Positions 54,759-63,743 of a DNA stretch of 64,000 bases are shown one piece after another. Every line of letters begins with the position of its first letter. Positions within the stretch are counted from its first letter, which is position 1. The notes beneath the pieces are model-generated. The model was not told the DNA's origin, searched no databases, and saw only the letters and a list, made by a program, of their open reading frames with translations. The stretch is taken from NCBI RefSeq assembly GCF_001458195.1, contig NZ_CYPU01000070.1, forward strand, positions 1-64,000, written 5' to 3'. The position numbers and the translations under genes were made by a program. This stretch comes from Ruegeria atlantica (GTDB lineage: Bacteria > Pseudomonadota > Alphaproteobacteria > Rhodobacterales > Rhodobacteraceae).

Positions 54759-55154
54759 TCAGTAAGGAGCGCACTCAAAAACCTGATAGCCATAGTCTTC
54801 ATAGTAGCCATAGTCGGTGCATTCATAGGGACGGCGAAGAAGGCTGCCGAAAATCAGCTTTTCCCCCAATTCCCGGTCACAACCTAGAATGCCCACGGTG
54901 ACCGCAGCGTCGCCCAGAACATGCAACAACGGGCAACCCGACACCTGTGCCATAGCCAGTGCTGCCCGGTCGCGAATGGGGCCAAGGCGCGGAGCATATT
55001 GAGAGTTGATGCGTACGGCCTCGGCCAGTTGATCGCGGACCCGCACATCAAATACACTGCCGTTCACCGCCACACGGGTCGCAGGCACATCGCGAAAGTG
55101 GGGCGTGCCGGCCGAGCAAGCGGCCAGCACTAGAAGGGACAGATACCGGATCAT
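54759..55154 (-). CDS. Hypothetical lipoprotein
   Basis: The 131-residue protein has lipobox LAAC in MIRYLSLLVLAACSAG, so it is probably membrane anchored. The mature part contains VRVRDQLAEAVRINSQYAPR and an acidic, tyrosine-rich tail with cysteines (YECTDYGYYEDYGYQVFEC). No family is recognised. It lies between the aminotransferase and smc on the same strand, 23 bases after the former. Confidence 0.7.
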   Translation of the reverse strand: MIRYLSLLVLAACSAGTPHFRDVPATRVAVNGSVFDVRVRDQLAEAVRINSQYAPRLGPIRDRAALAMAQVSGCPLLHVLGDAAVTVGILGCDRELGEKLIFGSLLRRPYECTDYGYYEDYGYQVFECAPY

Positions 55155-55177
55155 ACCCCAGCAATGCGCCATCAAGG

Positions 55178-56398
55178 TTAACAAAACCTTTCCGCCGGGC
55201 AGGCGCGCAGAACCTCGCCCAATCGCCGAATACCTACGCGGATTGTATCCTCATCCGAGTTCGAGAAACTCAACCGGATTGTGTTGGTTCCGCTGCCGTC
55301 CGGGAAAAAGGCTCCACCCGGGACAAAGGCGACTTTGACCGTGTCCAGCGCCCGGGCCAACAGTTCGGCCCCGTTTGTACCGACCGGCAATGTCAACCAC
55401 ACGAACATGCCACCTTCCGGCTTGGTCCACTGCACGCCATCGGGCATATGGTCCTCCAACGCCTGCAACATGGCGTCGCGGCGAGCACCGTAGACACGAC
55501 GCAGCATCGGGATATGCGTGTTGAAACAAGCCCGTGCCACCTGGTCAATGGCCATCTGGTTGATGGTTGCCGAATGCAGATCGGCAGCCTGTTTCATCAA
55601 CACCAATTGAGAAATCACTGGCTTTGCCGCCACGACCCAACCAACCCGCAACCCCGGAGACAAGGTTTTCGAAAAGCTTCCACAATAGATCGTGCGGCAA
55701 TCCTCAATCGACCCTTTGCGCGCCAATTCCAGTGCCAGAACCGAGGGGATGGCATCCCCGTCATAACGCAGGGCCTGATAGGCGCCATCCTCGATCACCG
55801 CACAGTTCAACTCATCTGCCAGATCCAGCAGCGCTTCTCGCCCCCGCAGATCCACGGTTTCGCCTGTCGGGTTGGCGAAATCAGGCGAGAGATAGGCAAA
55901 TTTGACCGCGCCTTCGCCCGCTGACGCCGCGTATTCTGCCGCGCCCCGGTTGCCATTGATGCTGAGTCGGTCAAAACGTGGTTCATAGGCATTGAATGCG
56001 GCCAATGCGCCCAGGTAGGTCGGCCATCCGACCAGCGCAGTATCACCCGGCGACAGATAGAGTTTACCCAGATAATCCAGTGCCTGCTGCGAGCCTGATG
56101 TGATCAGGATGTTCTCAAGCCCGCATTCCACTCCGATTGAACGCATGTGGTCGACGAGCCATTCCCGCAGCGGGACGTAACCTTCGCTGACGGAATATTG
56201 TAGCGCCTGAGCCTGCTGGTCAGGCCCCAACGCAGCTTGAAAGGCGGCCGCGAACCCTTCGGCTGGAAACAACGCGGGATCGGGGATGCCGCCTGCAAAA
56301 GAGATGATCCCCGACTGATCCAACAGCTTTAACAATTCGCGTATCTCAGACGCTTTCATCCGGGATGCCCGCGTGGCGAACAATTCGTGCGTAGACAT
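55178..56398 (-). CDS. PLP-dependent aminotransferase (2-aminoadipate / LysN-like)
   Basis: The 406-residue class I/II aminotransferase has FAGGIPDPALFPAEGF, then ITSGSQQALDYLGKLYL and the PLP lysine in GSFSKTLSPGLRVGW. The FAGGxPxPxxFP start is typical of 2-aminoadipate and broad-specificity aminotransferases related to LysN, ARO8 and MocR C-terminal domains. It is divergent from a GntR/FCD regulator, which is a candidate controller. Confidence 0.9.
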   Translation of the reverse strand: MSTHELFATRASRMKASEIRELLKLLDQSGIISFAGGIPDPALFPAEGFAAAFQAALGPDQQAQALQYSVSEGYVPLREWLVDHMRSIGVECGLENILITSGSQQALDYLGKLYLSPGDTALVGWPTYLGALAAFNAYEPRFDRLSINGNRGAAEYAASAGEGAVKFAYLSPDFANPTGETVDLRGREALLDLADELNCAVIEDGAYQALRYDGDAIPSVLALELARKGSIEDCRTIYCGSFSKTLSPGLRVGWVVAAKPVISQLVLMKQAADLHSATINQMAIDQVARACFNTHIPMLRRVYGARRDAMLQALEDHMPDGVQWTKPEGGMFVWLTLPVGTNGAELLARALDTVKVAFVPGGAFFPDGSGTNTIRLSFSNSDEDTIRVGIRRLGEVLRACPAERFC

Positions 56399-56514
56399 GA
56401 GTCTCCTCCGCTCTCAGTCACGGCCAGCGTAGAGAGGAACATCAAAAAGTCAACAATACTGACCTAATATTTTAGACCACGTGACCCCGCATTCTTGAAC
56501 CTCGCCGCCATCCG

Positions 56515-56533
56515 TGGTCATATCATTTGACCA
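56515..56533. promoter_or_regulatory. Candidate GntR/FadR-type operator
   Basis: TGGTCA (56515-56520) and TGACCA (56528-56533) form an inverted repeat with a seven-base spacer, similar to TGGT-N-ACCA sites bound by FadR/PdhR/LldR-type regulators. It lies 20 bases before the GntR start and about 115 bases from the aminotransferase start. Confidence 0.55.
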
Positions 56534-56553
56534 ATTTCCGGAATGACGCCCGC

Positions 56554-57321
56554 ATGCCATTTCAAAAAGTTCAGACCGAAAAGCTTTCAATCGCGGTAGT
56601 TCGCCAGATTGAACTGCTGATACTGCGCGGCATACTGCGCCCCGGCGAACGTCTGCCCGCCGAACGCGAATTGGCCGAGCGGCTGGGCGTATCCCGGCCG
56701 TCCCTGCGCGACGCGATCGCGGACCTGCAAAGCCAAGGGTTGCTGACAGCAAAAGCAGGATCCGGGATCTATGTGGCCGAGGTTCTGGGCTCAGCCTTCT
56801 CCCCGGCGCTGATCCGGCTGTTCGGCAGCCATGACGAGGCGGTGTTCGATTACCTCTCGTTCCGGCGCGACATGGAAGGGTTGGCGGCCGAACGCGCGGC
56901 CCGGTTAGGGTCGGACAGCGACCTGAAGGTGGTACAGACGATTTTTGCAAAGATGGAAGCCGCCCATACCAGCAATGCGACCGAAGATGAGGCGCAGCTG
57001 GACGCGCAATTCCACATGGCTATCATCGAGGCCAGCCATAATGTGGTCATGTTACATATGATGCGGTCAATGTTCGATCTGTTGCGGCAAGGCGTGTTCT
57101 ATAACCGCCAGATGATGTTCCAGCAGCAAACTACGCGCGAGGCCATCCTGGACCAGCACCGCGCCATCAACACCGCGCTTCAGGCACGCGACCCGGCCGC
57201 TGCCCGTGCCGCTGTCGACATGCACTTAACCTATGTCGAACAATGTCTTTGGGACGGGAAGAAGGCCGAACGCAACGAAGACATCGCCAAACAAAAATTG
57301 ATGCACGAGGCCGAAGATTAG
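56554..57321 (+). CDS. GntR-family (FadR/FCD) transcriptional regulator
   Basis: The 255-residue regulator has an N-terminal winged helix (LRPGERLPAERELAERLGVS and RPSLRDAIADLQSQGLL). The C-terminal all-helical FCD domain has metal-ligand candidates in DAQFHMAIIEASHN and DMHLTYVEQ. It resembles PdhR/LldR-like proteins; the effector is probably a carboxylate. ATG 56554 is used; a TTG at 56527 lies inside the presumed operator. It is divergent from the aminotransferase. Confidence 0.9.
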   Translation: MPFQKVQTEKLSIAVVRQIELLILRGILRPGERLPAERELAERLGVSRPSLRDAIADLQSQGLLTAKAGSGIYVAEVLGSAFSPALIRLFGSHDEAVFDYLSFRRDMEGLAAERAARLGSDSDLKVVQTIFAKMEAAHTSNATEDEAQLDAQFHMAIIEASHNVVMLHMMRSMFDLLRQGVFYNRQMMFQQQTTREAILDQHRAINTALQARDPAAARAAVDMHLTYVEQCLWDGKKAERNEDIAKQKLMHEAED

Positions 57322-57328
57322 GCGGGCG

Positions 57329-58582
57329 TCAACGCTCTGATATTGCGCCAAATCCATACTCAGTGCTATCAGCGATCTCTTCATAGAGCGCCTGATATTG
57401 GCCAGCGACCACAGCCTCTGCAAAGCTGTCCACGGCATGTTGCCGGGCAGTACCTGACATGGCCAACCCGGTTTCATTGTGGCGATTCTGGAGGATCGAG
57501 ATAACACCTCGTGCGAGGTCTTCTGCCTCGAATGGGCGCGCCAAATACCCCAGGCTTTGATTTGGAACCAGATCCGACAGCCCACTGGTTTTGAAACCTG
57601 CGACCGGAACGCCACAGCACATGGCCTCGACACCTGTATATCCCAGCACTTCGCGCCGGGATGGCAACACAAAGACATCTGCAGCCGAATAAATGCGCTT
57701 CAGCACCCGGTTATCGCTAATCCGCCCCATGAAATGGATCGGATAAGGAAATTCGGCATCGATCTTGTCGCTACCAAATACAACTGCCTGAACATCAGGA
57801 ACGGCGGAATGCACCCGTCGCATAGCTTCGACAAGGTGGGCAAAGCCTTTGTTGGGATCCTGAGTCGCTTGGACGGCACCAAACAATACCAGCGGAGCGT
57901 CCTGAGGCAGCGACAGATCAGCGCGCGCCTGGGCTTTTTCGACAGGTGCCCAGAAATCGGTATCGATTGCGTTGGGGATCACGGTGACAGGCCAATCGCG
58001 CATCAACGCACTTTGCCGAACACAGTCAGCCAGCCAATTGCTGGGGCAAACGATCTGAAAAGGTTTTTTCCAATGCGCGGCTTTTCTTTTCCAGACCCAG
58101 CGGTTCAGGTCAAACCCACTGAATTCGGATGACACGTAACCATCACGCCATCTGTCCAGCTCGCTCACATGTTCGGCCCCGGAGAACGGCCACATGTCAT
58201 GAAACGTCCAGACCACGGGATGTTTCACCGCCCCGATCTCGGCAATCGAAATCATGTCGGAATTCACCCAATGCAAATTCAAAATTTGCGACGGTTGGCT
58301 GTTCAGATACGCGGCCAGACCCGAGCTTGCCAGACCAAGAGACGCCAACCCGTTGACCTGAGTTCTTGCATATTTCTTTCGCAGATGACGTGCGTACTCA
58401 CGCTGGCAAAGCCGCTTTAGTGTTTTCCGCGGCGCGAATTTTGTGATCCGATCCTCGTCCGGGCCATCGACGACGGTCATGTGCGAATTCGTCCCTTTGG
58501 ACAGCAAGGCAAGATGCAGCCTGTGGGCAGCGATGGCGGCACCTCCGCCAGAATAGCTATGGCTAATATGGTTTACGCGCAT
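57329..58582 (-). CDS. Glycosyltransferase, GT4 family
   Basis: The 417-residue GT-B enzyme begins MRVNHISHSYSGGGAAIAAH and carries the donor-binding C-terminal motif in SRREVLGYTGVEAMCCGVPV, typical of GT4. The donor is probably a nucleotide sugar used for surface polysaccharide or LPS. ATG 58582 fits the Rossmann start; an upstream extension to 58675 is rejected. It is 93 bases downstream of a second glycosyltransferase and seven bases from the converging GntR gene. Confidence 0.85.
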   Translation of the reverse strand: MRVNHISHSYSGGGAAIAAHRLHLALLSKGTNSHMTVVDGPDEDRITKFAPRKTLKRLCQREYARHLRKKYARTQVNGLASLGLASSGLAAYLNSQPSQILNLHWVNSDMISIAEIGAVKHPVVWTFHDMWPFSGAEHVSELDRWRDGYVSSEFSGFDLNRWVWKRKAAHWKKPFQIVCPSNWLADCVRQSALMRDWPVTVIPNAIDTDFWAPVEKAQARADLSLPQDAPLVLFGAVQATQDPNKGFAHLVEAMRRVHSAVPDVQAVVFGSDKIDAEFPYPIHFMGRISDNRVLKRIYSAADVFVLPSRREVLGYTGVEAMCCGVPVAGFKTSGLSDLVPNQSLGYLARPFEAEDLARGVISILQNRHNETGLAMSGTARQHAVDSFAEAVVAGQYQALYEEIADSTEYGFGAISER

Positions 58583-58675
58583 TGGAACAAATTTCGTGAG
58601 GATGTCCGACGTACAAACGTCAGAGCCTTTGGATTGTCGTCGCCAACTGACATCCCCATTTTCAAATGACGCCAA

Positions 58676-59611
58676 TTAACCAAGAAGTTTAGCCCCCAGC
58701 CTTCTGATCTTGCGTCTTAAACGGGTCAAACGATCCGGTCTATAGCTGAAATGCGCCCGCAGCGCCTCGAGCGCGACCTTGTCTTCGGTGACATCGTCGG
58801 GAAGTGGCAGGTCAAAGTCATGGCAGAGATCTTTTGGCTTAACCTCGTCCACTGGTCCGCAATGGGTACCAGACCCGTCCAGGCCGATATTCTCGGCAAA
58901 AGACCTGCAAGGCGACAGACAAAGGCCATCCTGCCCGAAAATCGTTGCGTACCAGAAAATCGCCCAGGTCCGAATGTCACCGCGCAAATTGCCTTGTACC
59001 TGACCCCATAAATCCTCGGCCCCGCTCAGGTTGAACCGATGAATGTCATCATCGGAAAACTGCTGAACCAGTTTTTTCGGGTCGCGTTCGAAATGCTGCC
59101 AGCGGTCGGCCCAGCTGGCCCATCCCCAACAGCTCATGAAGCGCCAGAAAACCGCACCACGCCGATCCAACAAGGGAGGAAGGTCTTCGTTGAATCCTGC
59201 GATATGCCAGACCCGCGGGTCATCTTGGTATCGATCCAGCGCGCGGTTCATGTAGGTGAGAAACGCGGACGAGGTCACAATGTCATCTTCTACAACAATC
59301 GCCCTGCCATAAGTTTGCATCGTCGCGGTAACGCCTTCCTGAATCGACTGGGCCAACCCGGCGTTAGCATCACGTGCGCGCAATGTAAGGGTGGCAAAGC
59401 CTGTCTGCGCTTCAATCACTTTGCGGGTTTCCGCAACCGGGATAACATCATCTGCCGAACGCGGCCCATCTAGATAAGCAATTACATCGGTGCGCGCAGC
59501 CAAAGGCGACGCAGCAAGCGCCCGCAAAGTCCGCTCAGTGTGATCGGGTCGGTTGAAAGCGAACAGACAGACCGGTGCTGGATCGGCAATCGCAGGTGCT
59601 GTGTCAATCAT
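58676..59611 (-). CDS. Glycosyltransferase, GT-A (GT2-like)
   Basis: The 311-residue protein has a GT-A fold start (APVCLFAFNRPDHTERTLRAL) and the metal-binding acidic motif in AIVVEDDIVTSSAFL. The aromatic segment FWRFMSCWGWASWADRW is seen in bacterial GNT-I-like glycosyltransferases. Donor and acceptor are unknown. It probably forms a pair with the GT4 gene for an extracellular glycan. A terminator of the ATP synthase operon separates it from atpF. Confidence 0.82.
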   Translation of the reverse strand: MIDTAPAIADPAPVCLFAFNRPDHTERTLRALAASPLAARTDVIAYLDGPRSADDVIPVAETRKVIEAQTGFATLTLRARDANAGLAQSIQEGVTATMQTYGRAIVVEDDIVTSSAFLTYMNRALDRYQDDPRVWHIAGFNEDLPPLLDRRGAVFWRFMSCWGWASWADRWQHFERDPKKLVQQFSDDDIHRFNLSGAEDLWGQVQGNLRGDIRTWAIFWYATIFGQDGLCLSPCRSFAENIGLDGSGTHCGPVDEVKPKDLCHDFDLPLPDDVTEDKVALEALRAHFSYRPDRLTRLRRKIRRLGAKLLG

Positions 59612-59675
59612 AGCAACTCTCCGTCAGGTTTCGCGCAGGGTATTTCACGCCAAAAACATCGCCAAGAGCAGTTCC

Positions 59676-59712
59676 CTAAGAAAAGAAACCCGAAAGCGTT
59701 CAGCCTTCGGGT
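59676..59712 (-). terminator. Intrinsic terminator of the atpIBEF'F operon
   Basis: On the minus strand ACCCGAA (59712-59706) pairs with TTCGGGT (59694-59688), followed by TTCTTTTCTT. It lies about 30 bases after the atpF stop. Confidence 0.85.
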
Positions 59713-59742
59713 CACTCTTTGTCGAAACGGCGTTGGAAGCTA

Positions 59743-60303
59743 TCAATGCAGCTTGTCACCAACATCCGCGATGGCCGCGTCGATCAGCTTGTTCGCCTGT
59801 GCCGCGGTCATTTGCTTGGCCAGAACCGCGTTGGCAGCCGATACCGCAACGGTGATAGCCTGATCGCGGACTTCCTTGACAGCTGACGCCTCAGCCGAAG
59901 CGATCTGGTCCTTAGCTGCTGCCAGACGGCGGGCGATGGATTTCTCCAAATCGACCTTTGCCTGTTCTGCCGCCAGAATAGCGTCTTCCTTGGCTGCAGC
60001 CACGATGGCATCCGCTTGGGTCTGCACTTCACGCTGCTTGCGCTCGTACGAGGCCAACAGGCTGCGTGCCTCATCATGCAGGGCGCGGGCTTCGTCCAGT
60101 TCGGACTTGATGCCGTCGGCGCGATTGTCCAGCGCGCCACCAATCATGCCCGGAACCTTGAAATAGAACAGGACCGCGATGAAAACGATGAAGCCCAGAG
60201 TGACCACAAAGTCGGTGTTGCCAAGCGAGAAGAACGGGCCGCTTGCAGCCAGCGCGGGGCTGGCGGCGCCGACGGTCAGGATAAGGGCAAGAGTATTCCG
60301 CAT
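59743..60303 (-). CDS. atpF: ATP synthase F0 subunit b
   Basis: Subunit b is half of the peripheral stalk that holds F1 to F0. The 186-residue protein has a signal-like N-terminus (MRNTLALILTVGAASPALA), one membrane helix (LGFIVFIAVLFYFKVPGMIG) and a long Ala/Glu/Lys-rich coiled coil. The signal-like segment is common in rhodobacterial b subunits. It follows the b' gene by five bases and ends the operon. Confidence 0.93.
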   Translation of the reverse strand: MRNTLALILTVGAASPALAASGPFFSLGNTDFVVTLGFIVFIAVLFYFKVPGMIGGALDNRADGIKSELDEARALHDEARSLLASYERKQREVQTQADAIVAAAKEDAILAAEQAKVDLEKSIARRLAAAKDQIASAEASAVKEVRDQAITVAVSAANAVLAKQMTAAQANKLIDAAIADVGDKLH

Positions 60304-60308
60304 GTCAC

Positions 60309-60860
60309 TTATCCTTTCGTCTGCGCGTCAATTGCACTGTCGATGGCTTTGGCATCTGCCTCGCCGCCCAGTGCTGTAACCAGTTCAGCTGCCGTATCCT
60401 TGGCAACCACTTGAATGCTTTCCAGCGCGCCGGCACGAATATCGGCAATTGCCTTTTCCGATTCAGCCGCCTTTGCAGCGATTTCCAAGTCTGCCTTGGC
60501 AATCGCGTCATCCAGACCAGACTGAATTTCAGCGCGGGCTTCCGCTGCGATACGCTGTGCCTCAGAACGGGCATCGGCCAGCGCCTTGTTATAGGCCTCT
60601 TCAGCCTCGACCGCTTTGGCCTTCAGATCTTCGGCCGCAGCCAGGTCATTTGTAATGGTCCCCTGACGTTCCGCCAGGATTGCCGCGATGCGGGGCAAGG
60701 CCACGCGAGACAGGACCAGAAAGATGACGACCAGCGTGATGACCAGCCAGAAAATCTGGTTGGGAAACCAATCGAAGCAGAGCTGCGGCATACCGATGGC
60801 CGAGCCGTAGGCGTCGACGCAGGTGCCAGCTACTTCTTTGGCAAGGGGTTCAGTCGCCAT
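60309..60860 (-). CDS. atpG: ATP synthase F0 subunit b'
   Basis: This 183-residue protein is the second, diverged b subunit found in alphaproteobacteria and photosynthetic organisms. It has one membrane helix ([20 protein letters not shown]) and a coiled coil with [20 protein letters not shown]. With b it makes a heterodimeric stalk. It lies between atpE and atpF. The symbol atpG follows usage for b' in this group; elsewhere atpG is the gamma subunit. Confidence 0.92.
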   Translation of the reverse strand: MATEPLAKEVAGTCVDAYGSAIGMPQLCFDWFPNQIFWLVITLVVIFLVLSRVALPRIAAILAERQGTITNDLAAAEDLKAKAVEAEEAYNKALADARSEAQRIAAEARAEIQSGLDDAIAKADLEIAAKAAESEKAIADIRAGALESIQVVAKDTAAELVTALGGEADAKAIDSAIDAQTKG

Positions 60861-60946
60861 GATGTCCTCCGTCGGAACGTTGTCTTTACAACAGGTGGGC
60901 CGCTATGGCTTGGGCCCACCTGCGCGTAAGGATCAGGTTCCGCAGA

Positions 60947-61171
60947 TTAGACGGCGAACATCAGCAGCAGCGAGACCAGGAATGCGAAGATCCCCAGGGC
61001 TTCTGCGAATGCGATACCGATGAACAGGGTTGCGGTCTGCGAAGCAGCCGCCGAAGGGTTGCGCAGGGCGCCGGCCAGGAAGTTGCCTGCTACGTTGCCC
61101 ACCCCGATTGCGGCTGCGCCGGAACCGATTGCTGCCAGGCCTGCGCCGATGTGTGCGAGATCGCCTTCCAT
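60947..61171 (-). CDS. atpE: ATP synthase F0 subunit c
   Basis: Subunit c forms the proton-driven ring. The 74-residue protein has two helices with a glycine-rich first helix ([19 protein letters not shown]), a polar loop RNPS, and the proton-carrying Glu57 in [11 protein letters not shown]. No Na+-binding signature stands out. Strong ribosome site spacing fits the high expression expected for the ring. Confidence 0.97.
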   Translation of the reverse strand: MEGDLAHIGAGLAAIGSGAAAIGVGNVAGNFLAGALRNPSAAASQTATLFIGIAFAEALGIFAFLVSLLLMFAV

Positions 61172-61219
61172 GATGTTTCTCCTTACGAATTGGAAGTTTC
61201 GATGTTTGGGTATCGGACC

Positions 61220-61978
61220 TTAGTGCGAAGGATGCAGCGCATCTTTCAGGTAAACACAGGTCAGAATGGTGAAGACGTAGGCCTGAATAAAGGACACGAG
61301 GACCTCGAGGCCGTACATTGCGGTGATCGCCAGAACGGACACCGGTGAGATCACGGCAATCGCGGCAAAGCCTGCGAAAACCTTGATAACCGCGTGGCCT
61401 GCCATGACGTTACCGGCAAGACGAATGGAGTGGCTGACCGGACGCACGAAGTACGAGATCAGCTCGATGATCGCCAGGACAGGGCGCAGTGCCAGCGGTG
61501 CGCTGGACACCCAGAACAGACCCAGGAAGCTTGCGCCGTTCTTGACGAAACCCAGAACGGTTACGGTCAGGAACACAGCCAGCGCCAGCGGGATGGTCAC
61601 GGCGAAATGCGATGTGGTGGTGAAAGACATGGGCAACATGCCCAGGAAGTTCGCGCAGACGATGAACATGAACAGGGTCATGACATAGGGGAAGTACTTC
61701 ACGCCTTCCTTGCCGCAAATGTCTTCCAGCATCTTGTAGATGAAGCCATAGGCCAACTCAGCAACAGACTGCATCCGGGTCGGAACAATGGCGCGTTTCG
61801 AGGTACTGAGAACCAGCAGGGCAAAGATCGCCGCAATAGCCAGAAACAACCACAGAGTCACGTTGGTCGGCGTGTACCACGCAATCGCACCGTCACCGAA
61901 AAGCGGTTTAACGATGAACTGATCCATCGGATGGAAAACCAGGCTGCTGCCTTCTGCTGCGGTGGTCTCAGTTGCCAC
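61220..61978 (-). CDS. atpB: ATP synthase F0 subunit a
   Basis: Subunit a forms the proton half-channels beside the c ring. The 252-residue membrane protein has the essential Arg in [14 protein letters not shown] and the last-helix segment [18 protein letters not shown]. It is two bases after atpI and precedes atpE. Confidence 0.97.
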   Translation of the reverse strand: MATETTAAEGSSLVFHPMDQFIVKPLFGDGAIAWYTPTNVTLWLFLAIAAIFALLVLSTSKRAIVPTRMQSVAELAYGFIYKMLEDICGKEGVKYFPYVMTLFMFIVCANFLGMLPMSFTTTSHFAVTIPLALAVFLTVTVLGFVKNGASFLGLFWVSSAPLALRPVLAIIELISYFVRPVSHSIRLAGNVMAGHAVIKVFAGFAAIAVISPVSVLAITAMYGLEVLVSFIQAYVFTILTCVYLKDALHPSH

Positions 61979-61980
61979 GT

Positions 61981-62319
61981 TCAGTCCCTCTCGTCCTTAT
62001 CGGCCGCCTCAGCAGCCGCTTGTTTCTCCTGAACCTCTTTCGCGCTGCGGAGCATAACCTTCACGCCCGCGACAAGGCCCAGCAATGTGAACAGCACCAG
62101 GAAGATCGGGATTGTCCCGAGCAGGCTGTCCAGCCCGTATCCGATGCCAAATCCGATCCCAAGACCGGAAACCATTTCGATGACCATCCTCCAGGCAAGC
62201 TCGCCCCCGGACACGTCAGCATCCGCACGAGGCTTTGGCGCTTTGGCCTTTTTCGCCGCTGTGATCTTGGCCTCCAGCTGCGCCATACGCTGCTTTTGGT
62301 CATCATCGGTCACGGGCAA
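61981..62319 (-). CDS. atpI: ATP synthase subunit I (AtpI)
   Basis: AtpI assists c-ring assembly. The 112-residue protein has a charged N-terminus ([20 protein letters not shown]) and two membrane helices ([15 protein letters not shown] and [19 protein letters not shown]), matching Atp-synth-I of alphaproteobacteria. It is the first gene of the F0 operon and has a candidate promoter at 62344-62372. Confidence 0.9.
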   Translation of the reverse strand: MPVTDDDQKQRMAQLEAKITAAKKAKAPKPRADADVSGGELAWRMVIEMVSGLGIGFGIGYGLDSLLGTIPIFLVLFTLLGLVAGVKVMLRSAKEVQEKQAAAEAADKDERD

Positions 62320-62343
62320 TTCCCTCGCACAGTCTTGGGTAGG

Positions 62344-62372
62344 GTGCTAAGGGGCGCAAGGCACAGAGTCAA
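62344..62372 (-). promoter_or_regulatory. Candidate promoter of the F0 operon
   Basis: On the minus strand TTGACT (62372-62367) and TAGCAC (62349-62344) are 17 bases apart, giving a start near 62337 and a leader of about 18 bases before atpI. Confidence 0.45.
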
Positions 62373-62497
62373 CGGTGTTAAATGTCCGACTTGCCGCAGG
62401 TTAAGTAATTGATTTTATGCAATTTATTCATGAAGTTGAAGCGCCATTAAGATGTCCCGATCCATCGGCGCGCGTAAAAACCCCTCAATTCGTATAT

Positions 62498-62513
62498 TCA
62501 ACCAAATGGTTGA
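62498..62513 (+). promoter_or_regulatory. Candidate ArsR-type operator
   Basis: TCAACC (62498-62503) and GGTTGA (62508-62513) are perfect inverse copies with a four-base spacer, 31 bases before the regulator's start codon. Position and form suit autoregulation by the winged-helix protein encoded downstream. Confidence 0.6.
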
Positions 62514-62544
62514 CCAAAACCGGGCGCTGTGATTGAGCGATAGC

Positions 62545-62880
62545 ATGTCCAATGACCTCGATACCGTTTTCGCGGCCCTCGCCGACCCGACCCGCCGCGC
62601 CATCCTTGCGATGCTGCTTGAGGATGACATGGCCGTCACCGACGTCGCCGACCCGTTCGAGATGTCGCTGGCCGCGATCTCGAAACATCTGATCATCCTG
62701 ACCAAGGCCGGGTTGATCAGCCAGGAAAAGCGCGGGCGGGTGAAGTGGTGTAAGCTGGAACCGGATGCGCTGCGCGCGGCATCCGTCTGGATGCAGGGGT
62801 TCGGTCAGTTCGAACCGGTCAATCTGGATGCGTTTGAACGATTTCTGGAAGTCGAACTACCAGCAACAGACGATCCCTAG
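62545..62880 (+). CDS. ArsR/SmtB-family transcriptional regulator
   Basis: The 111-residue protein has the ArsR winged helix with FAALADPTRRAILAMLLED, then DPFEMSLAAISKHLIILTKAG as recognition region and a wing around EKRGRVKWCKLEP. No metal-binding Cys pair is seen, so it belongs to the metal-independent group usually paired with SRPBCC (AHSA1) genes. Such a partner is absent here; the next gene is on the other strand. ATG 62545 is used. Confidence 0.88.
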   Translation: MSNDLDTVFAALADPTRRAILAMLLEDDMAVTDVADPFEMSLAAISKHLIILTKAGLISQEKRGRVKWCKLEPDALRAASVWMQGFGQFEPVNLDAFERFLEVELPATDDP

Positions 62881-62882
62881 AC

Positions 62883-63296
62883 CTATCTGACGACAAACAC
62901 CGATACTTTGGCATGCTTGGCCAGATATCCGGCATGGCTGGAAAAGATGTGGTCCGTGATGCGCGGTGCGTGCGTCCCAACGACGATTAGGTCGGCCCCA
63001 ATCTCTTCAGCGGCGCGGGTCAAATCACCGTCGACCTCTGCAGCTACATCTACCGAGTGGATGTTGCGCGCTGAAACCTCGGAGCCACTCTGCTCAGTAA
63101 GTTGATCCACAATGGCTTGCAGCTCGGTGCTGATCTTCGCGTCTGAATGCGTGACGTCGCCCGGCTGGGTTCCGGTCACGCTGACGATTGTGATCCGGGC
63201 GTTTTGCCATCTCGCCATTTGCGCAGCGACATCCAGAGCTTTACGAATTTCCGGTGGCAGATGAATATCGACCGGGATCATAATGTGACTAAACAT
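62883..63296 (-). CDS. Universal stress protein (UspA family)
   Basis: The 137-residue protein has the Usp alpha/beta fold, starting MFSHIMIPVDIHLPPEIRKA. The ATP-binding motif GADLIVVGTHAPRITDHIFSS is split by its length: GADLIVVGTHAPR, then HIFSSHAGYLAKHAKVSVFV. These match the G-2X-G-9X-G-S/T pattern only partly. It is a cytoplasmic stress protein of undefined role. It ends two bases from the converging ArsR gene. Confidence 0.88.
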   Translation of the reverse strand: MFSHIMIPVDIHLPPEIRKALDVAAQMARWQNARITIVSVTGTQPGDVTHSDAKISTELQAIVDQLTEQSGSEVSARNIHSVDVAAEVDGDLTRAAEEIGADLIVVGTHAPRITDHIFSSHAGYLAKHAKVSVFVVR

Positions 63297-63402
63297 GGCA
63301 TCTTCCTCCTGCCGCCGATGTTAGCGGGCTCAGGAATAGAGTACTTTGATCTGTCTCATGTAGATGACTCCGACCATTTCATTCGGTTTGGCCGGTTCCC
63401 AG

Positions 63403-63681
63403 CTAGCCTTCCTGACTATACTCGACGCCGATGATCACACCCGTTGCATCCGCAAGACACAACCACGGTGCCTGAGCGCCAGTGACCTCAATTGTTGTGA
63501 TTGTTCCAGTCGGCACGGACTCGGTCGAAACCGCGTTGACGTCAGCGGCCTGAACACCAGTCTCAGCCGACACGAGTGCCTCACAACTGCCTTGAAGGTC
63601 GGTCTCCGACGACCCCTGCCCCCCTCCTTGCGTACAGGCGGATAACATCGCACCGACGACAAATAGAATAGCTTGCTTCAT
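63403..63681 (-). CDS. Small lipoprotein, hypothetical
   Basis: The 92-residue protein has lipobox LSAC in MKQAILFVVGAMLSACTQGG, followed by a Gly/Ser-rich linker and a compact domain with two Cys (QGSCEALVSAETG and PWLCLADATG), perhaps disulfide-bonded. Similar small YP_-type lipoproteins occur in rhodobacteria, but I do not recognise a named family. An ATG one codon upstream (63684) is an alternative start. Confidence 0.65.
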   Translation of the reverse strand: MKQAILFVVGAMLSACTQGGGQGSSETDLQGSCEALVSAETGVQAADVNAVSTESVPTGTITTIEVTGAQAPWLCLADATGVIIGVEYSQEG

Positions 63682-63743
63682 CATTCCCTCCAGGATGGTT
63701 CATCAGACCCGAGGGTTGTTAGATTACGGCCAAATGGCAAGGG

